This document shows positions 8,890 through 17,443 of a stretch of 64,000 bases of DNA, piece after piece. The translations under genes and the position numbers were made by a program. Numbering within the stretch: position 1 is the stretch's first letter; the number at the start of each line of letters is the position of its first letter. The notes beneath the pieces are model-generated. The model searched no databases and was not told the DNA's origin. It worked only from the letters and a program-made list of their open reading frames with translations. The stretch comes from Brevundimonas diminuta (GTDB taxonomy: Bacteria > Pseudomonadota > Alphaproteobacteria > Caulobacterales > Caulobacteraceae), in contig NZ_CP073063.1 in assembly GCF_022654015.1 (NCBI RefSeq), positions 930,001-994,000 of the forward strand, written 5' to 3'.

Positions 8890-10725
8890 TCAGGGCGTCC
8901 GCATCGGGGGAAGGCCCTGGGCCGCCCGCACCAGCTGGACGAACTCGGCCCGGTCGCCATAGGGGTCGTCGCCCCTGGCCCCTTGCGCCTGATCGATGAT
9001 CCGGTCCCAGCCATAGTCAGCCGTCATCCAAGGATCGCCCCGCAGCTTTTGACCGAAGCCGGCGACCGCGATGGCCCAGCGCGTGGCCTCGGGCGGCTGG
9101 GCGCTGACCGACCCGCCCGCGCGATTGGTCAGCGGCTGCTGGATCAGGTCCGAGCGGCTCTGGCCCGGCTGTTTGTAGCGGACTTGGATGAAGCCGATCT
9201 CGCCGTTCGGATCGCCGCCGCCGACTCCGATACGGTTGTCGGGATAGCGCCGATCTGGGATCTGCGTCGGGCCGCCGACGGGCGTTATCTCGTACAGGGC
9301 GGTGACGCCGGCGCCGGATCCGACCTCGCCCGCATCGACCTGGTCGTTGTTGAAATCCTCTTCGTTCAGCAGCCGGGTCTCATAGCCGATCAGCCGCCAT
9401 TCGGCGACGCGGGCGGGATTGAACTCGACCTGGATCTTTACGTCGTCGGCGATGGGGAAGGCGCCCTTGTCGAATGCCGGCCCGAACAGCCGGCGTGCAT
9501 CCCTCAGGTCCCCGACATAGGCCGCGACCCCATTGCCCGCCTGGGCGATGGTCTGCATCCGCGCGTCCTGATAGTTGCCGCGCCCGAAGCCGTAGACCGA
9601 CAGGTATATCCCGGTCCCGCGCTTTTCGGCGACATAGTCCTCCAGCCGCTTGTTGTCGGTCACACCGACGTTGAAGTCGCCGTCGGTGAACATCAGGATG
9701 CGATTGACCTTGTCGCGGGCGAAGTTCGCCTGGGCCTGGTCATAGGCGTTGGTCATGCCGGTCGCCCCGGCCGTGCCGCCCGAGGCCTTCAGGCTGGCCA
9801 CCGCGCATCGCATCTTCAGCTTTTCGTCGCCCTTGGTCGGCTGCAAGGTCGTGCCGGCGCCTTCCGCGTAATAGGTGACGGCGAGAGTGTCCTGCGGGCG
9901 CAGCCGGTCGATGGCCAGGTTCATCGCCTTCTTGGCCAGGTCCAGCTTGTCCGGCGACCGCATCGAGCCGGAGACATCGACCAGGAAGGTCAGGTTCAGC
10001 GGACGCTGCTCGCCCGCCGGCAGTTCGTAACCTTGCAGGCCGATGTGCACGATCTGACGCCCGTCAGCCCAGGGCGAGGCCGCCACCGCCGTGGTGATGG
10101 CGAAGGGCCGGGTCTGGCTGGTCGGCCGGGCGTAGTCATAGTCGAAGGCGTTGATCAGTTCCTCGACCCGCACCGCATCCCTGGGCGGTGCACGACCCTC
10201 GTCGATGAAGCGTTTCACGTTCGAATAGGACGCCGTGTCCACGTCGATGGAGAAGGTCGACACTGGCTGATCGCTGGTCCGCTTCACCGGATTGGGCGTC
10301 GCATCCGGATAGCGTTCGGTATCGGCAGGGGGCGGCGTCATCATACCGGGCGACGTCGGGGCGCCCGGTGATCGCGTGATCCGGGAGCCTGTGACGACAA
10401 TATCTTGCGGCGCCATCGATGACGGCGCGGGGGCGGGCGGTGGAGGCGGTGGCGGCGGTGGCGGCGGTGGCGCGCCGTAAGGGACGCGATCTTCCTTGCG
10501 TGTCGGCGTGATCCTCACCGGCGGCGTCGGCGGACCGGCGCGCGGCGCGGGCGGCGCGGCGACGGGCTCAGGCGATCCCAACTCAAACCCCAACGGCCGG
10601 CACGCCGCCGGGGTCGGCTCGCCATCCAGCGGCTTGGCCAGGGCGACGCTCGGCACGGCGACCGGCGGCGCGGCGAACGACAGGCTCAGAACGGACAGGG
10701 CCGCGATCCTGATTACGCGTGACAT
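8890..10725 (-). CDS. VWA-domain protein (YfbK-like) with poly-Pro linker and TonB-receptor-like motif
   Basis: 611 residues from ATG 10725, which gives a signal peptide ending near SVALAKP. After it come a Pro-rich region with a run of twelve prolines (~95-107) and the motif PQDIVVTGSRITRSPG. Next is a conserved YfbK N-domain (STFSIDVDTASYSNVKRFI), a von Willebrand A domain with MIDAS LVDVSGSMRSPDKL and FTDGDFNVG, then the C-terminal DUF3520-like part. VWA domains bind ligands through a metal ion; the protein is probably periplasmic or envelope-bound. DIVVTGSR resembles the start of TonB-receptor plug domains, an unusual element in a non-receptor. Confidence 0.85.
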   Translation of the reverse strand: MSRVIRIAALSVLSLSFAAPPVAVPSVALAKPLDGEPTPAACRPLGFELGSPEPVAAPPAPRAGPPTPPVRITPTRKEDRVPYGAPPPPPPPPPPPPAPAPSSMAPQDIVVTGSRITRSPGAPTSPGMMTPPPADTERYPDATPNPVKRTSDQPVSTFSIDVDTASYSNVKRFIDEGRAPPRDAVRVEELINAFDYDYARPTSQTRPFAITTAVAASPWADGRQIVHIGLQGYELPAGEQRPLNLTFLVDVSGSMRSPDKLDLAKKAMNLAIDRLRPQDTLAVTYYAEGAGTTLQPTKGDEKLKMRCAVASLKASGGTAGATGMTNAYDQAQANFARDKVNRILMFTDGDFNVGVTDNKRLEDYVAEKRGTGIYLSVYGFGRGNYQDARMQTIAQAGNGVAAYVGDLRDARRLFGPAFDKGAFPIADDVKIQVEFNPARVAEWRLIGYETRLLNEEDFNNDQVDAGEVGSGAGVTALYEITPVGGPTQIPDRRYPDNRIGVGGGDPNGEIGFIQVRYKQPGQSRSDLIQQPLTNRAGGSVSAQPPEATRWAIAVAGFGQKLRGDPWMTADYGWDRIIDQAQGARGDDPYGDRAEFVQLVRAAQGLPPMRTP

Positions 10726-10890
10726 GGCTTCCTCCGGTTGTTTTCTTGACGCCAGTCGCGGGTCGTCATGGGGCGAAACTGTGGCGCCAAATCCCCCTCG
10801 ACGCACGACGATCTTTCAGCGTGTCTTTCGTGTCCTCTCGCAATCGCCGCTAAGGCCCTCCACAATAGAGGCCAAGCTTGGGGGGATGCG

Positions 10891-12753
10891 ATGGCTGAGG
10901 CGACGACGGGACTGGATCTGGGCGCGGCGGCCGCTCTGCTGGCCGCGGGCGTGCTCGCCGTGCCGGTGTTCAAGCGCATCGGCCTGGGATCGGTGCTGGG
11001 CTATCTGGCGGCGGGCCTGGCCATCGGTCCCTTCGGCCTGAAGCTGTTCCGCGAGCCCGAGACCATCCTGCACGTCGCCGAGTTCGGCGTGGTCATCTTC
11101 CTGTTCATCATCGGGCTGGAGATGCGGCCCAAACGTCTGTGGGGACTAAGAAAGGAAATCTTCGGCCTCGGCGCGGCCCAGGTGCTGTTCTGCGGCCTGA
11201 TCCTGACCCTGACGGCGATGCTGGCCGGTTTCTCCGCGCCCGTCGCCTTCGTCGGCGCCATGGGCTTCGTCCTGTCGTCCACCGCCGTCATCATGCAGAT
11301 GCTGGAAGAGCGCGGCGAAATCGCAGGCGGGCCTGGCCAGCGGGCGGTCTCCATCCTGCTGCTCGAAGACCTGGCCATCGTGCCGCTTCTGGCCATCGTC
11401 GCCGTCCTGGCCTCGGTGCTGGGCGTGGCGAACGAACAGGCGCCGCCCCTGTGGCAGACCGTCGGTTTCGCGGTCGCAGCGGTCGGCGGGGTGCTGCTGG
11501 CCGGCAAATATCTGGTCAATCCGGTCTTCCGCCTGCTGGCCCGATACGGCGGACGCGAGGTGATGACCGCCGCCGCTCTGCTGGTCGTGGTCGGCGCCGC
11601 CTGGGCCATGTCGCTGGGCGGCCTGTCCATGGCCATGGGCGCTTTCCTGGCTGGGGTCCTGCTGTCGGAATCCACCTTCCGCCATCAGCTGGAGGCGGAC
11701 GTCGAGCCGTTCCGCGCCATCCTGCTGGGCCTGTTCTTCCTCAGCGTCGGCATGTCGCTGGACGTGTCGGTCGTGGTCGCCGACTGGCGTCTGGTGCTGG
11801 GCGGGGTCGTCGCCTTCATGCTGGTCAAAGGCGTGGGCATCTATGCCGTCGCGCGCCTGTTCAAGGCCACCCACCACGAGGGGGTCGAGCGCGCGGGCCT
11901 GTTCGCGCAAGGCGGCGAGTTCGCCTTCGTCCTGTACGGCGCCGCCGTCGCCGCCGGCCTGTTCGACGCGCGCATCGGGGCGATGATGTCGGCGGTGGTC
12001 ATCCTGTCGATGGCCCTGACGCCCCTGACCTCGCTGCTGATCACGCGTCTGTCGCCCAAGCCGGTCCAGGACGCCGAAAGCGCCGAAGGCGTGGATTTCG
12101 CCAAGGATTTGCGCGGCCAGGTGCTGATCATCGGCTTCGGCCGTTTCGCCCAGGTCGTGTCCCAACCCCTGCTGGCCCGCGACGTCGACGTGTCGATCAT
12201 CGAGAACGACGTGGAGATGATCCAGGCCGCCTCCCAGTTCGGGTTCAAGGTCTACTACGGCGACGGCACCCAGCTGCATACCCTGCGCGCGTCGGGCGCG
12301 GAAGAGGCCGAGATGGTCCTGGTCTGCGTGGACAAGCCGGAGGCCGCCGACCGTATCGTCGAACTGGTCAAGTCCGAGTTCCCGACCACCCGGATCATGG
12401 CCCGCGCCTTCGACCGAGGGCATTCGATGCGCCTGATCCAGGCCGGGGTGGACTACCAGATCCGCGAGACCTTCGAGTCGGCGCTCAAGTTCGGCGAGCG
12501 CGCCCTGGTCGAACTTGGCCTGGACGAGCATGAGGCGGCCGAGACCATCGGCGACGTGCGCCGTCGCGACGAGGCCCGTCTGGACCTGCAGCTGACCGGC
12601 GGGCTCAAGGCCGGCCGCCAGCTGATGCGCGGCAATATGCCGACGCCCCAGCCCGCCCCCTACATCAAGCCCCGCCGCGAAGGCCGTCTGCTGAACGAGG
12701 ACGAGGCGGGCCCGGCCGCGCCGGACACCCGGCGCGAGCCCGCCGACACCTGA
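10891..12753 (+). CDS. CPA2 monovalent cation:proton antiporter (Kef type) with RCK domain
   Basis: 620 residues. An N-terminal Na+/H+-exchanger domain of about 12-13 helices (residues ~8-385) includes VLGYLAAGLAIGPFGL and VVIFLFIIGLEMRP. A TrkA-N domain (~405-520) begins GQVLIIGFGRFAQVVSQPLL, a Rossmann NAD-binding pattern, and a hydrophilic tail follows. It exports K+ in exchange for H+ at the inner membrane, as KefB/KefC do when electrophiles are sensed. The ATG at 10891 follows a GGGGGATGCG stretch. No KefF/KefG-like oxidoreductase is adjacent. Whether it is glutathione-gated cannot be told. Confidence 0.9.
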   Translation: MAEATTGLDLGAAAALLAAGVLAVPVFKRIGLGSVLGYLAAGLAIGPFGLKLFREPETILHVAEFGVVIFLFIIGLEMRPKRLWGLRKEIFGLGAAQVLFCGLILTLTAMLAGFSAPVAFVGAMGFVLSSTAVIMQMLEERGEIAGGPGQRAVSILLLEDLAIVPLLAIVAVLASVLGVANEQAPPLWQTVGFAVAAVGGVLLAGKYLVNPVFRLLARYGGREVMTAAALLVVVGAAWAMSLGGLSMAMGAFLAGVLLSESTFRHQLEADVEPFRAILLGLFFLSVGMSLDVSVVVADWRLVLGGVVAFMLVKGVGIYAVARLFKATHHEGVERAGLFAQGGEFAFVLYGAAVAAGLFDARIGAMMSAVVILSMALTPLTSLLITRLSPKPVQDAESAEGVDFAKDLRGQVLIIGFGRFAQVVSQPLLARDVDVSIIENDVEMIQAASQFGFKVYYGDGTQLHTLRASGAEEAEMVLVCVDKPEAADRIVELVKSEFPTTRIMARAFDRGHSMRLIQAGVDYQIRETFESALKFGERALVELGLDEHEAAETIGDVRRRDEARLDLQLTGGLKAGRQLMRGNMPTPQPAPYIKPRREGRLLNEDEAGPAAPDTRREPADT

Positions 12754-12756
12754 TCC

Positions 12757-13377
12757 CTACTGGCTGACGCCCTTCTCCAGACGCGCGCCGGCCAGCTGCG
12801 CCTTGGCCTGAAGATAGGGCGTTGCGGACACCAGCTGCGAGATGGCGTTGAAACGCTCGGTCGTCAGGCCGGACGCCTCGACCGCCGCCGTCAGTCTGGC
12901 GCTCTGTTCGGGCGTCGCCTGGTTGTTCTGCACCTCGGCCGTGACGGCGCGAATCTGCGTCATGGCGGTGACGAAGCGGTTCAGTTCGTCATCGGCCACG
13001 GCGGCGGCCGGCGTGCCGGGCGCGGGCGGCGTGGCGTTGACCACTCGAATGCGCGCGGCTAGGGCCGGATCGGCGGCGACGGCGTTGGACAGGGTGTTGA
13101 AGCGGGTCACCTCCAGCCCCGAATCCTGCACTGCGGCGGCCATCTGCGCCTGCTGTTCCGGCGTCGGCTGGGCGCCGTTCAGCGTGTCGCTGACGGCTCT
13201 CACCTTGGCCATGGCGTCGTCGAACTTCTTCAGCTCGTCATCGGTGAAGGTGGTCGAGCCGGCCGTCGGCGCGGCCGTCGGCGTCTGCGCCGTCGTCGAT
13301 GCGTCTTGAGCTTGGGCGGTCGCGGCGGTCGCGAGAAGGGCGACGGAAGCAAGAAGGGCGATGCGGGGCGTGCGCAT
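12757..13377 (-). CDS. Secreted protein with two DUF4168-like repeats
   Basis: 206 residues with a signal peptide (MRTPRIALLASVALLATAATAQAQ). Two similar modules follow: DDELKKFDDAMAKVRAVSDTLNG...SGLEVTRFNTLSNAVAADP at ~46-105, and DDELNRFVTAMTQIRAVTAEVQN...SGLTTERFNAISQLVSATP at ~127-190, an internal duplication of a DUF4168-type helical unit. Function is unknown; the family is periplasmic. It converges on the Kef antiporter gene with only 3 bp between stops. Confidence 0.75.
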   Translation of the reverse strand: MRTPRIALLASVALLATAATAQAQDASTTAQTPTAAPTAGSTTFTDDELKKFDDAMAKVRAVSDTLNGAQPTPEQQAQMAAAVQDSGLEVTRFNTLSNAVAADPALAARIRVVNATPPAPGTPAAAVADDELNRFVTAMTQIRAVTAEVQNNQATPEQSARLTAAVEASGLTTERFNAISQLVSATPYLQAKAQLAGARLEKGVSQ

Positions 13378-13591
13378 AAGAATGTCCTTTCGGTCTGGCG
13401 TCCACTTGAAGGGCCGTCCGACGACGGCGACGACGCAATCACGTCATCGCTCCCCAGGGGCGTGGAGCCTGAAACAGACAAAAGGGGAGCCTTCATAACC
13501 TAGGCGCCGATGAGCCTCACGCCACCCCTTGGACGCTGGAGGCGCGATCAAGGATGCGTTAGACGGGCGTGATCCTTGTTGAGGTTTGCCC

Positions 13592-14611
13592 ATGAAACGT
13601 CTCGCCATCGCCGCCCTGGCCCTCGTCGCGGTCGCCGCGCCGGCTGTCACCGTCACCGCCTGGGGCAACACCGGCCACCGCCTGATCGGCGTGGCGGCGA
13701 TGCGGGCCCTGCCGGACGATCTGCCGGCCTTCCTGCGCACCCCGGCCGCCATCGCCGACGTGGGCGAACTGGCGCGCGAGCCCGACCGCTGGAAGGGCGC
13801 CGGCCAGCCGCACGACCGCGAGCGCGACACCGCCCACTTCGTCGATCTGGACGACCAGGGCCGCGTCTACGACCAGCGCGGAATGAGCATCAACGATCTG
13901 CCGCGCCTGAAATCCGAATACGACGCCGCCCTGACCAAGGCCGGTCTGGACGTCAACGACGCCGGCTATCTGCCTTACGCCATGATGGACGCCTGGCAGC
14001 AGCTGGGCCGCGACTTCGCCTATTGGCGCGTGCTGAACGCCGCCGAGAAGCGCGAGACCAATATGGAGCGTCAGGCCTGGTACCGCGCCGACCGCATCCG
14101 CCGCGAGGCCCTGATCCTGCGCGACATCGGCGTGATGGGCCACTACGTCGGCGACGGCTCGCAACCGCATCACACCAGCATTCACTACAACGGCTGGGGC
14201 GACTTCCCGAACCCGGAAGGCTTCACCAACTCGCGTCAGACCCACGCCGTGTTCGAGGGTGAGTTCACCAACCGCGTCGCCCGTCTGGACGCCGTCGAGG
14301 CCGCCATGCCGGCCGCCAGACTGGACGGGTTCGACGTCAAGGCGCGCACCGTCTCCTATCTGACCACGACGCTCGGCACGGTGATTCCCTTCTATCGCCT
14401 GGAGAAGGCCGGCGGCTTCCGTGACGCCGATCCGCGGGGCGCGGCCTTCGTCAACGAACGTCTGGCGGCGGGCGCCGGCGAATTGCGCGACTTCATCGTC
14501 TCCGCCTGGGCCGCATCCGGCAGCGCCTCCATCGGCTGGCCTGCCGTCAAGGTCGCCGAGGTCGAGGCCGGAACCGCCGACCCCTGGATCGCCATGGTGG
14601 GCGAGGACTGA
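13592..14611 (+). CDS. S1/P1-type zinc nuclease
   Basis: 339 residues with a Sec signal ending before Trp24 (AVTVTA/WGNTGHRLIG). In S1/P1 nucleases the N-terminal Trp of the mature protein and a following His (here His29) bind zinc, so cleavage exactly before Trp24 is expected. Further ligand motifs are present: HFVDLD, GHYVGDGSQPHHTSIHYNGWG. The enzyme would cleave single-stranded DNA/RNA and 3'-nucleotides outside the cytoplasm, for nutrient scavenging. ATG 13592 is preferred over one two codons upstream. Monocistronic: a large inverted repeat follows the stop. Confidence 0.85.
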   Translation: MKRLAIAALALVAVAAPAVTVTAWGNTGHRLIGVAAMRALPDDLPAFLRTPAAIADVGELAREPDRWKGAGQPHDRERDTAHFVDLDDQGRVYDQRGMSINDLPRLKSEYDAALTKAGLDVNDAGYLPYAMMDAWQQLGRDFAYWRVLNAAEKRETNMERQAWYRADRIRREALILRDIGVMGHYVGDGSQPHHTSIHYNGWGDFPNPEGFTNSRQTHAVFEGEFTNRVARLDAVEAAMPAARLDGFDVKARTVSYLTTTLGTVIPFYRLEKAGGFRDADPRGAAFVNERLAAGAGELRDFIVSAWAASGSASIGWPAVKVAEVEAGTADPWIAMVGED

Positions 14612-14626
14612 ACCTCTTGGTGAACG

Positions 14627-14697
14627 GTGCTAGCGAGCGAGGGGTGAGCGGGTCGTGCGCGTATCGACGCCTCGGCTCACCTCTTGCTCACTAGCAC
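14627..14697. repeat. 71-bp imperfect palindrome between nuclease and methyltransferase genes
   Basis: Left arm 14627-14649 (GTGCTAGCGAGCGAGGGG then TGAGC) and right arm 14675-14697 are inverted copies with three mismatches over 23 bp. The 25-bp centre has its own partial symmetry (GTCG...CGAC). It begins 15 bp after the nuclease stop and ends 21 bp before the methyltransferase ATG. It could act as a terminator-like hairpin, although no U-tract follows, or be a REP-type extragenic palindrome. Confidence 0.7.
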
Positions 14698-14718
14698 GCC
14701 TCACTTATAGCAGCGCCA

Positions 14719-15510
14719 ATGTTTGACCTTCCTTCCCCCGCCGTCATCCTCGACAAGTCGCAGATGGCCGAGAACATCGGCGCCGTGGCGCGGGTGATGG
14801 CCAACTTCGGCCTGTCGGACCTGCGCCTGGTCAGCCCCCGCGACGGCTGGCCCCAGGAGCGGGCCTGGGCCACGGCCTCAGGCGCGGACTGGGTGCTGGA
14901 TGGGGTGCGGGTGTTTGACAGCGTCGCCGAGGCCATCGCCGACCTGAACACCGTCTTCGCCACCACCGCCCGCCCGCGCGAGACGCGCCAGCCCGTGCGC
15001 ACGCCGCGCGAGGCTAGCCGCGTCCTCTACGACGACACGGCCTCGGGCCTGAAGACCGGCCTCTTGTTCGGCGGCGAGCGTGCCGGGCTGGAGACGACGG
15101 ACATCGCCCTGTGCGCCGGCATCGTCACCATTCCCATCGACCCGAAGCACCACTCGCTGAACCTGGCCCAGGCTGTGGCGATCAACGCCTATGAATGGCG
15201 CACCCTGATCCTGGACGCCCCGCCGCCGCGCTTCCGCGACAGCGAACCGCCGGCGTCGAACGACCTGCTGGTCGGCATGTACGAGCACCTGGAGGAAGAG
15301 CTGGAAAACGGCGGCTTCTTCTATCCGCCCGAGAAGAAACGCTCGATGAGCCAGAACCTGCGCGTCATGCTGGGCCGCGCCGCCTTCTCCGAACAAGAGG
15401 TCGCCACCATGCGCGGCGCCATCCACGCCCTGTCGCGCGGCCGCGGCCGGGTCCTGGCCAAGCTGGCGGCCGAACGGGCGGCGAAGGCTAAGACGGACAC
15501 GCCTGAGTGA
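14719..15510 (+). CDS. TrmH/SpoU-family RNA 2'-O-methyltransferase, TrmJ-like
   Basis: 263 residues. The SPOUT trefoil-knot motifs are clear: [20 protein letters not shown] (motif 1), [15 protein letters not shown] (motif 2) and [18 protein letters not shown] (motif 3). The NxxxxARV start and a C-terminal helical extension ([16 protein letters not shown]) match TrmJ, which methylates the 2'-OH of position 32 of tRNAs using S-adenosylmethionine. The GTGA overlap with ynfA implies coupled translation of two apparently unrelated products. Confidence 0.85.
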   Translation: MFDLPSPAVILDKSQMAENIGAVARVMANFGLSDLRLVSPRDGWPQERAWATASGADWVLDGVRVFDSVAEAIADLNTVFATTARPRETRQPVRTPREASRVLYDDTASGLKTGLLFGGERAGLETTDIALCAGIVTIPIDPKHHSLNLAQAVAINAYEWRTLILDAPPPRFRDSEPPASNDLLVGMYEHLEEELENGGFFYPPEKKRSMSQNLRVMLGRAAFSEQEVATMRGAIHALSRGRGRVLAKLAAERAAKAKTDTPE

Positions 15511-15830
15511 AACCCTGGCTGATCTATCCGCTGGCGGCCCTGGCGGAGATCGGCGGCTGTTTCGCCTTCTGGGCTTGGCTGAAGCTGGATCGTTCACCCC
15601 TGTGGCTGGCGCCCGGCGTCGCCTGCCTGATCGCATTCGCCTGGCTCCTGACCTTGGTTCCCAGCGACGCGGCGGGCCGCGCCTTTGCGGCCTACGGCGG
15701 CGTCTATATCTGCGCCTCCCTGATCTGGATGGCGCTGGTCGAGAAGACCCCGCCGGATCGCTGGGACATTCTGGGCGGCCTTGTCTGCTTGATCGGCGCC
15801 GGGCTCATCCTGTTCGGCCCGCGCGGTTAG
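15507..15830 (+). CDS. YnfA/UPF0060 family small membrane protein
   Basis: 107 residues with four membrane helices (~4-24, 32-52, 60-80, 86-105). Family signatures are [18 protein letters not shown] and [15 protein letters not shown]. YnfA proteins resemble small multidrug resistance transporters and work as dimers in the inner membrane; efflux has been reported for some members. The GTG start at 15507 overlaps the methyltransferase TGA (GTGA). Confidence 0.92.
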   Translation: MKPWLIYPLAALAEIGGCFAFWAWLKLDRSPLWLAPGVACLIAFAWLLTLVPSDAAGRAFAAYGGVYICASLIWMALVEKTPPDRWDILGGLVCLIGAGLILFGPRG

Positions 15831-15995
15831 CCTGCTTCGGCTTGGCTTGGCCTGCCTGATCCTCTATTCTGGCTCCAGCCATCAGGTCGCCCAGTGCGGC
15901 CAGGCCGGCGCGCCGATTACAGGTTTGCGAATCCGGTCCGACGCCCGTCGATAACCTGGCGTCACGACGAAACTTCCGTTCGCTAGGAGGCCGCC

Positions 15996-17240
15996 GTGGC
16001 GCGCAAACTGACACTCGATTTCCTCAAGACCGAGGCCGCATCCGGCTCGGCCCTGGCGCTGGCCGCAATCGCCGCCGTGGCGATCGCCAACTCGCCCTGG
16101 TCGGCCGACTATTTCGCCTGGCTGAAGAGCTACCACGTCCTGCAGATCGGCCCGATCCGGCTGGAGGAGACCATCTCCGACTGGATCAAGGAAGGTCTGA
16201 TGGCGATCTTCTTCCTCGTCGTGGGGTTGGAGATCAAATACGAGATCGTGCGCGGCGAACTCAGCGATCCGAAGAAGCTGGCGACGCCGGTGCTGGCGGC
16301 GTTGGGCGGCATGGCGGGACCGGCGGCGGTCTATCTGCTGCTGTCCGGCACCATCGGGGCGCCGCACGCCGGCTGGCCCATCCCGCTGGCGACCGACATC
16401 GCCTTTGCCCTGGCCATCTTCGGCTTTGTCGGCAAGGGCTTGCCGTCGTCGTTGCGTGTCTTCCTGCTGACCCTCGCCATCGTCGATGACCTGGGGGCCA
16501 TCGCCCTGATCGCCGTGCTGTTCAGTGAAGGCGCGAACTGGACGCCGCTGTTCTGGGCGCTGGGGGCGCTGGCGATCGGCGCGGTCGCGGCGCACCGCAT
16601 CCGCATTCCTGCGCCCTTCTGGGTGCTGGGGTTCGCCCTGGTCTGGTATCTGACGGTGCTGTCGGGCCTAAGCACCTCCCTGACCGCCGTGGCCTTCGCC
16701 ATGATCGTGCCGATCAAGAGCCGGGCCGAAGACGGTCAGAGCCCGCTGAAGGAGGCGATGCACGATCTGCATCCGTGGAACGCCTTTTTGGTCCTGCCGC
16801 TGTTCGCCTTCGCCAAGGCGGGCGTGTCCTTCGCCGGTCTGTCGATGGAGCAGGCGTTCGCGCCTCTGGTCATCGCCATTGCGCTGGGCCTGTTCTTCGG
16901 CAAACAGATTGGCGTCCTGGGCGCCGCCTGGCTGGCCTCGGCGCTGAGGATCGGCGCGCGGCCGACGGGCGCCAGCTGGCTTCAGGTATACGGCGTCTCC
17001 CTGCTATGCGGGGTAGGTTTCACCATGAGCCTGTTCATCGGCGTCCTGGCCTTCCCCGGCGCGGTCGATTCGCCCGAGCAGGTCGAAGTCAAGCTGGGCG
17101 TCATCGGCGGCTCGATCCTGTCGGCGATCGCGGCGGCCCTGGTGCTGGGTTTCGCCGGTCGAGGGCGCCAGTCGGATCCCGCCGCCCTGCACCCTGAGGT
17201 CGAGCCTCTGGGGCCGAAAGAGGGGCAAAAACTGACCTAG
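15996..17240 (+). CDS. nhaA: Na+/H+ antiporter NhaA
   Basis: 414 residues, about 11-12 membrane helices. The signature LATDIAFALAI and the paired aspartates in LTLAIVDDLGAIALI, which bind Na+/H+ in E. coli NhaA, are present. It imports protons and exports Na+ for sodium and alkaline pH homeostasis. The start is GTG 15996, preceded at 15985-15990 by a perfect AGGAGG Shine-Dalgarno, which decides the start. It appears monocistronic: 165 bp upstream and 200 bp downstream are non-coding. Confidence 0.95.
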   Translation: MARKLTLDFLKTEAASGSALALAAIAAVAIANSPWSADYFAWLKSYHVLQIGPIRLEETISDWIKEGLMAIFFLVVGLEIKYEIVRGELSDPKKLATPVLAALGGMAGPAAVYLLLSGTIGAPHAGWPIPLATDIAFALAIFGFVGKGLPSSLRVFLLTLAIVDDLGAIALIAVLFSEGANWTPLFWALGALAIGAVAAHRIRIPAPFWVLGFALVWYLTVLSGLSTSLTAVAFAMIVPIKSRAEDGQSPLKEAMHDLHPWNAFLVLPLFAFAKAGVSFAGLSMEQAFAPLVIAIALGLFFGKQIGVLGAAWLASALRIGARPTGASWLQVYGVSLLCGVGFTMSLFIGVLAFPGAVDSPEQVEVKLGVIGGSILSAIAAALVLGFAGRGRQSDPAALHPEVEPLGPKEGQKLT

Positions 17241-17443
17241 CGTCAGCGTTTTCTGTCGCTTCCTCGACACACAAAGGCGAATCCGCGGCGAAAAACCGTC
17301 GCGGGTAACAACGCTCGCTTGTCGGTCGGCCCGAAGCGCGCTTAGCCTGTCCATAACGAATGATCCCCCACGTAGGGGACGTCGAGGGAACAGGAAACGC
17401 TGCGATCGCCCATGGCGTCGCGGCTTCAGCCGGGAGGACGCCT

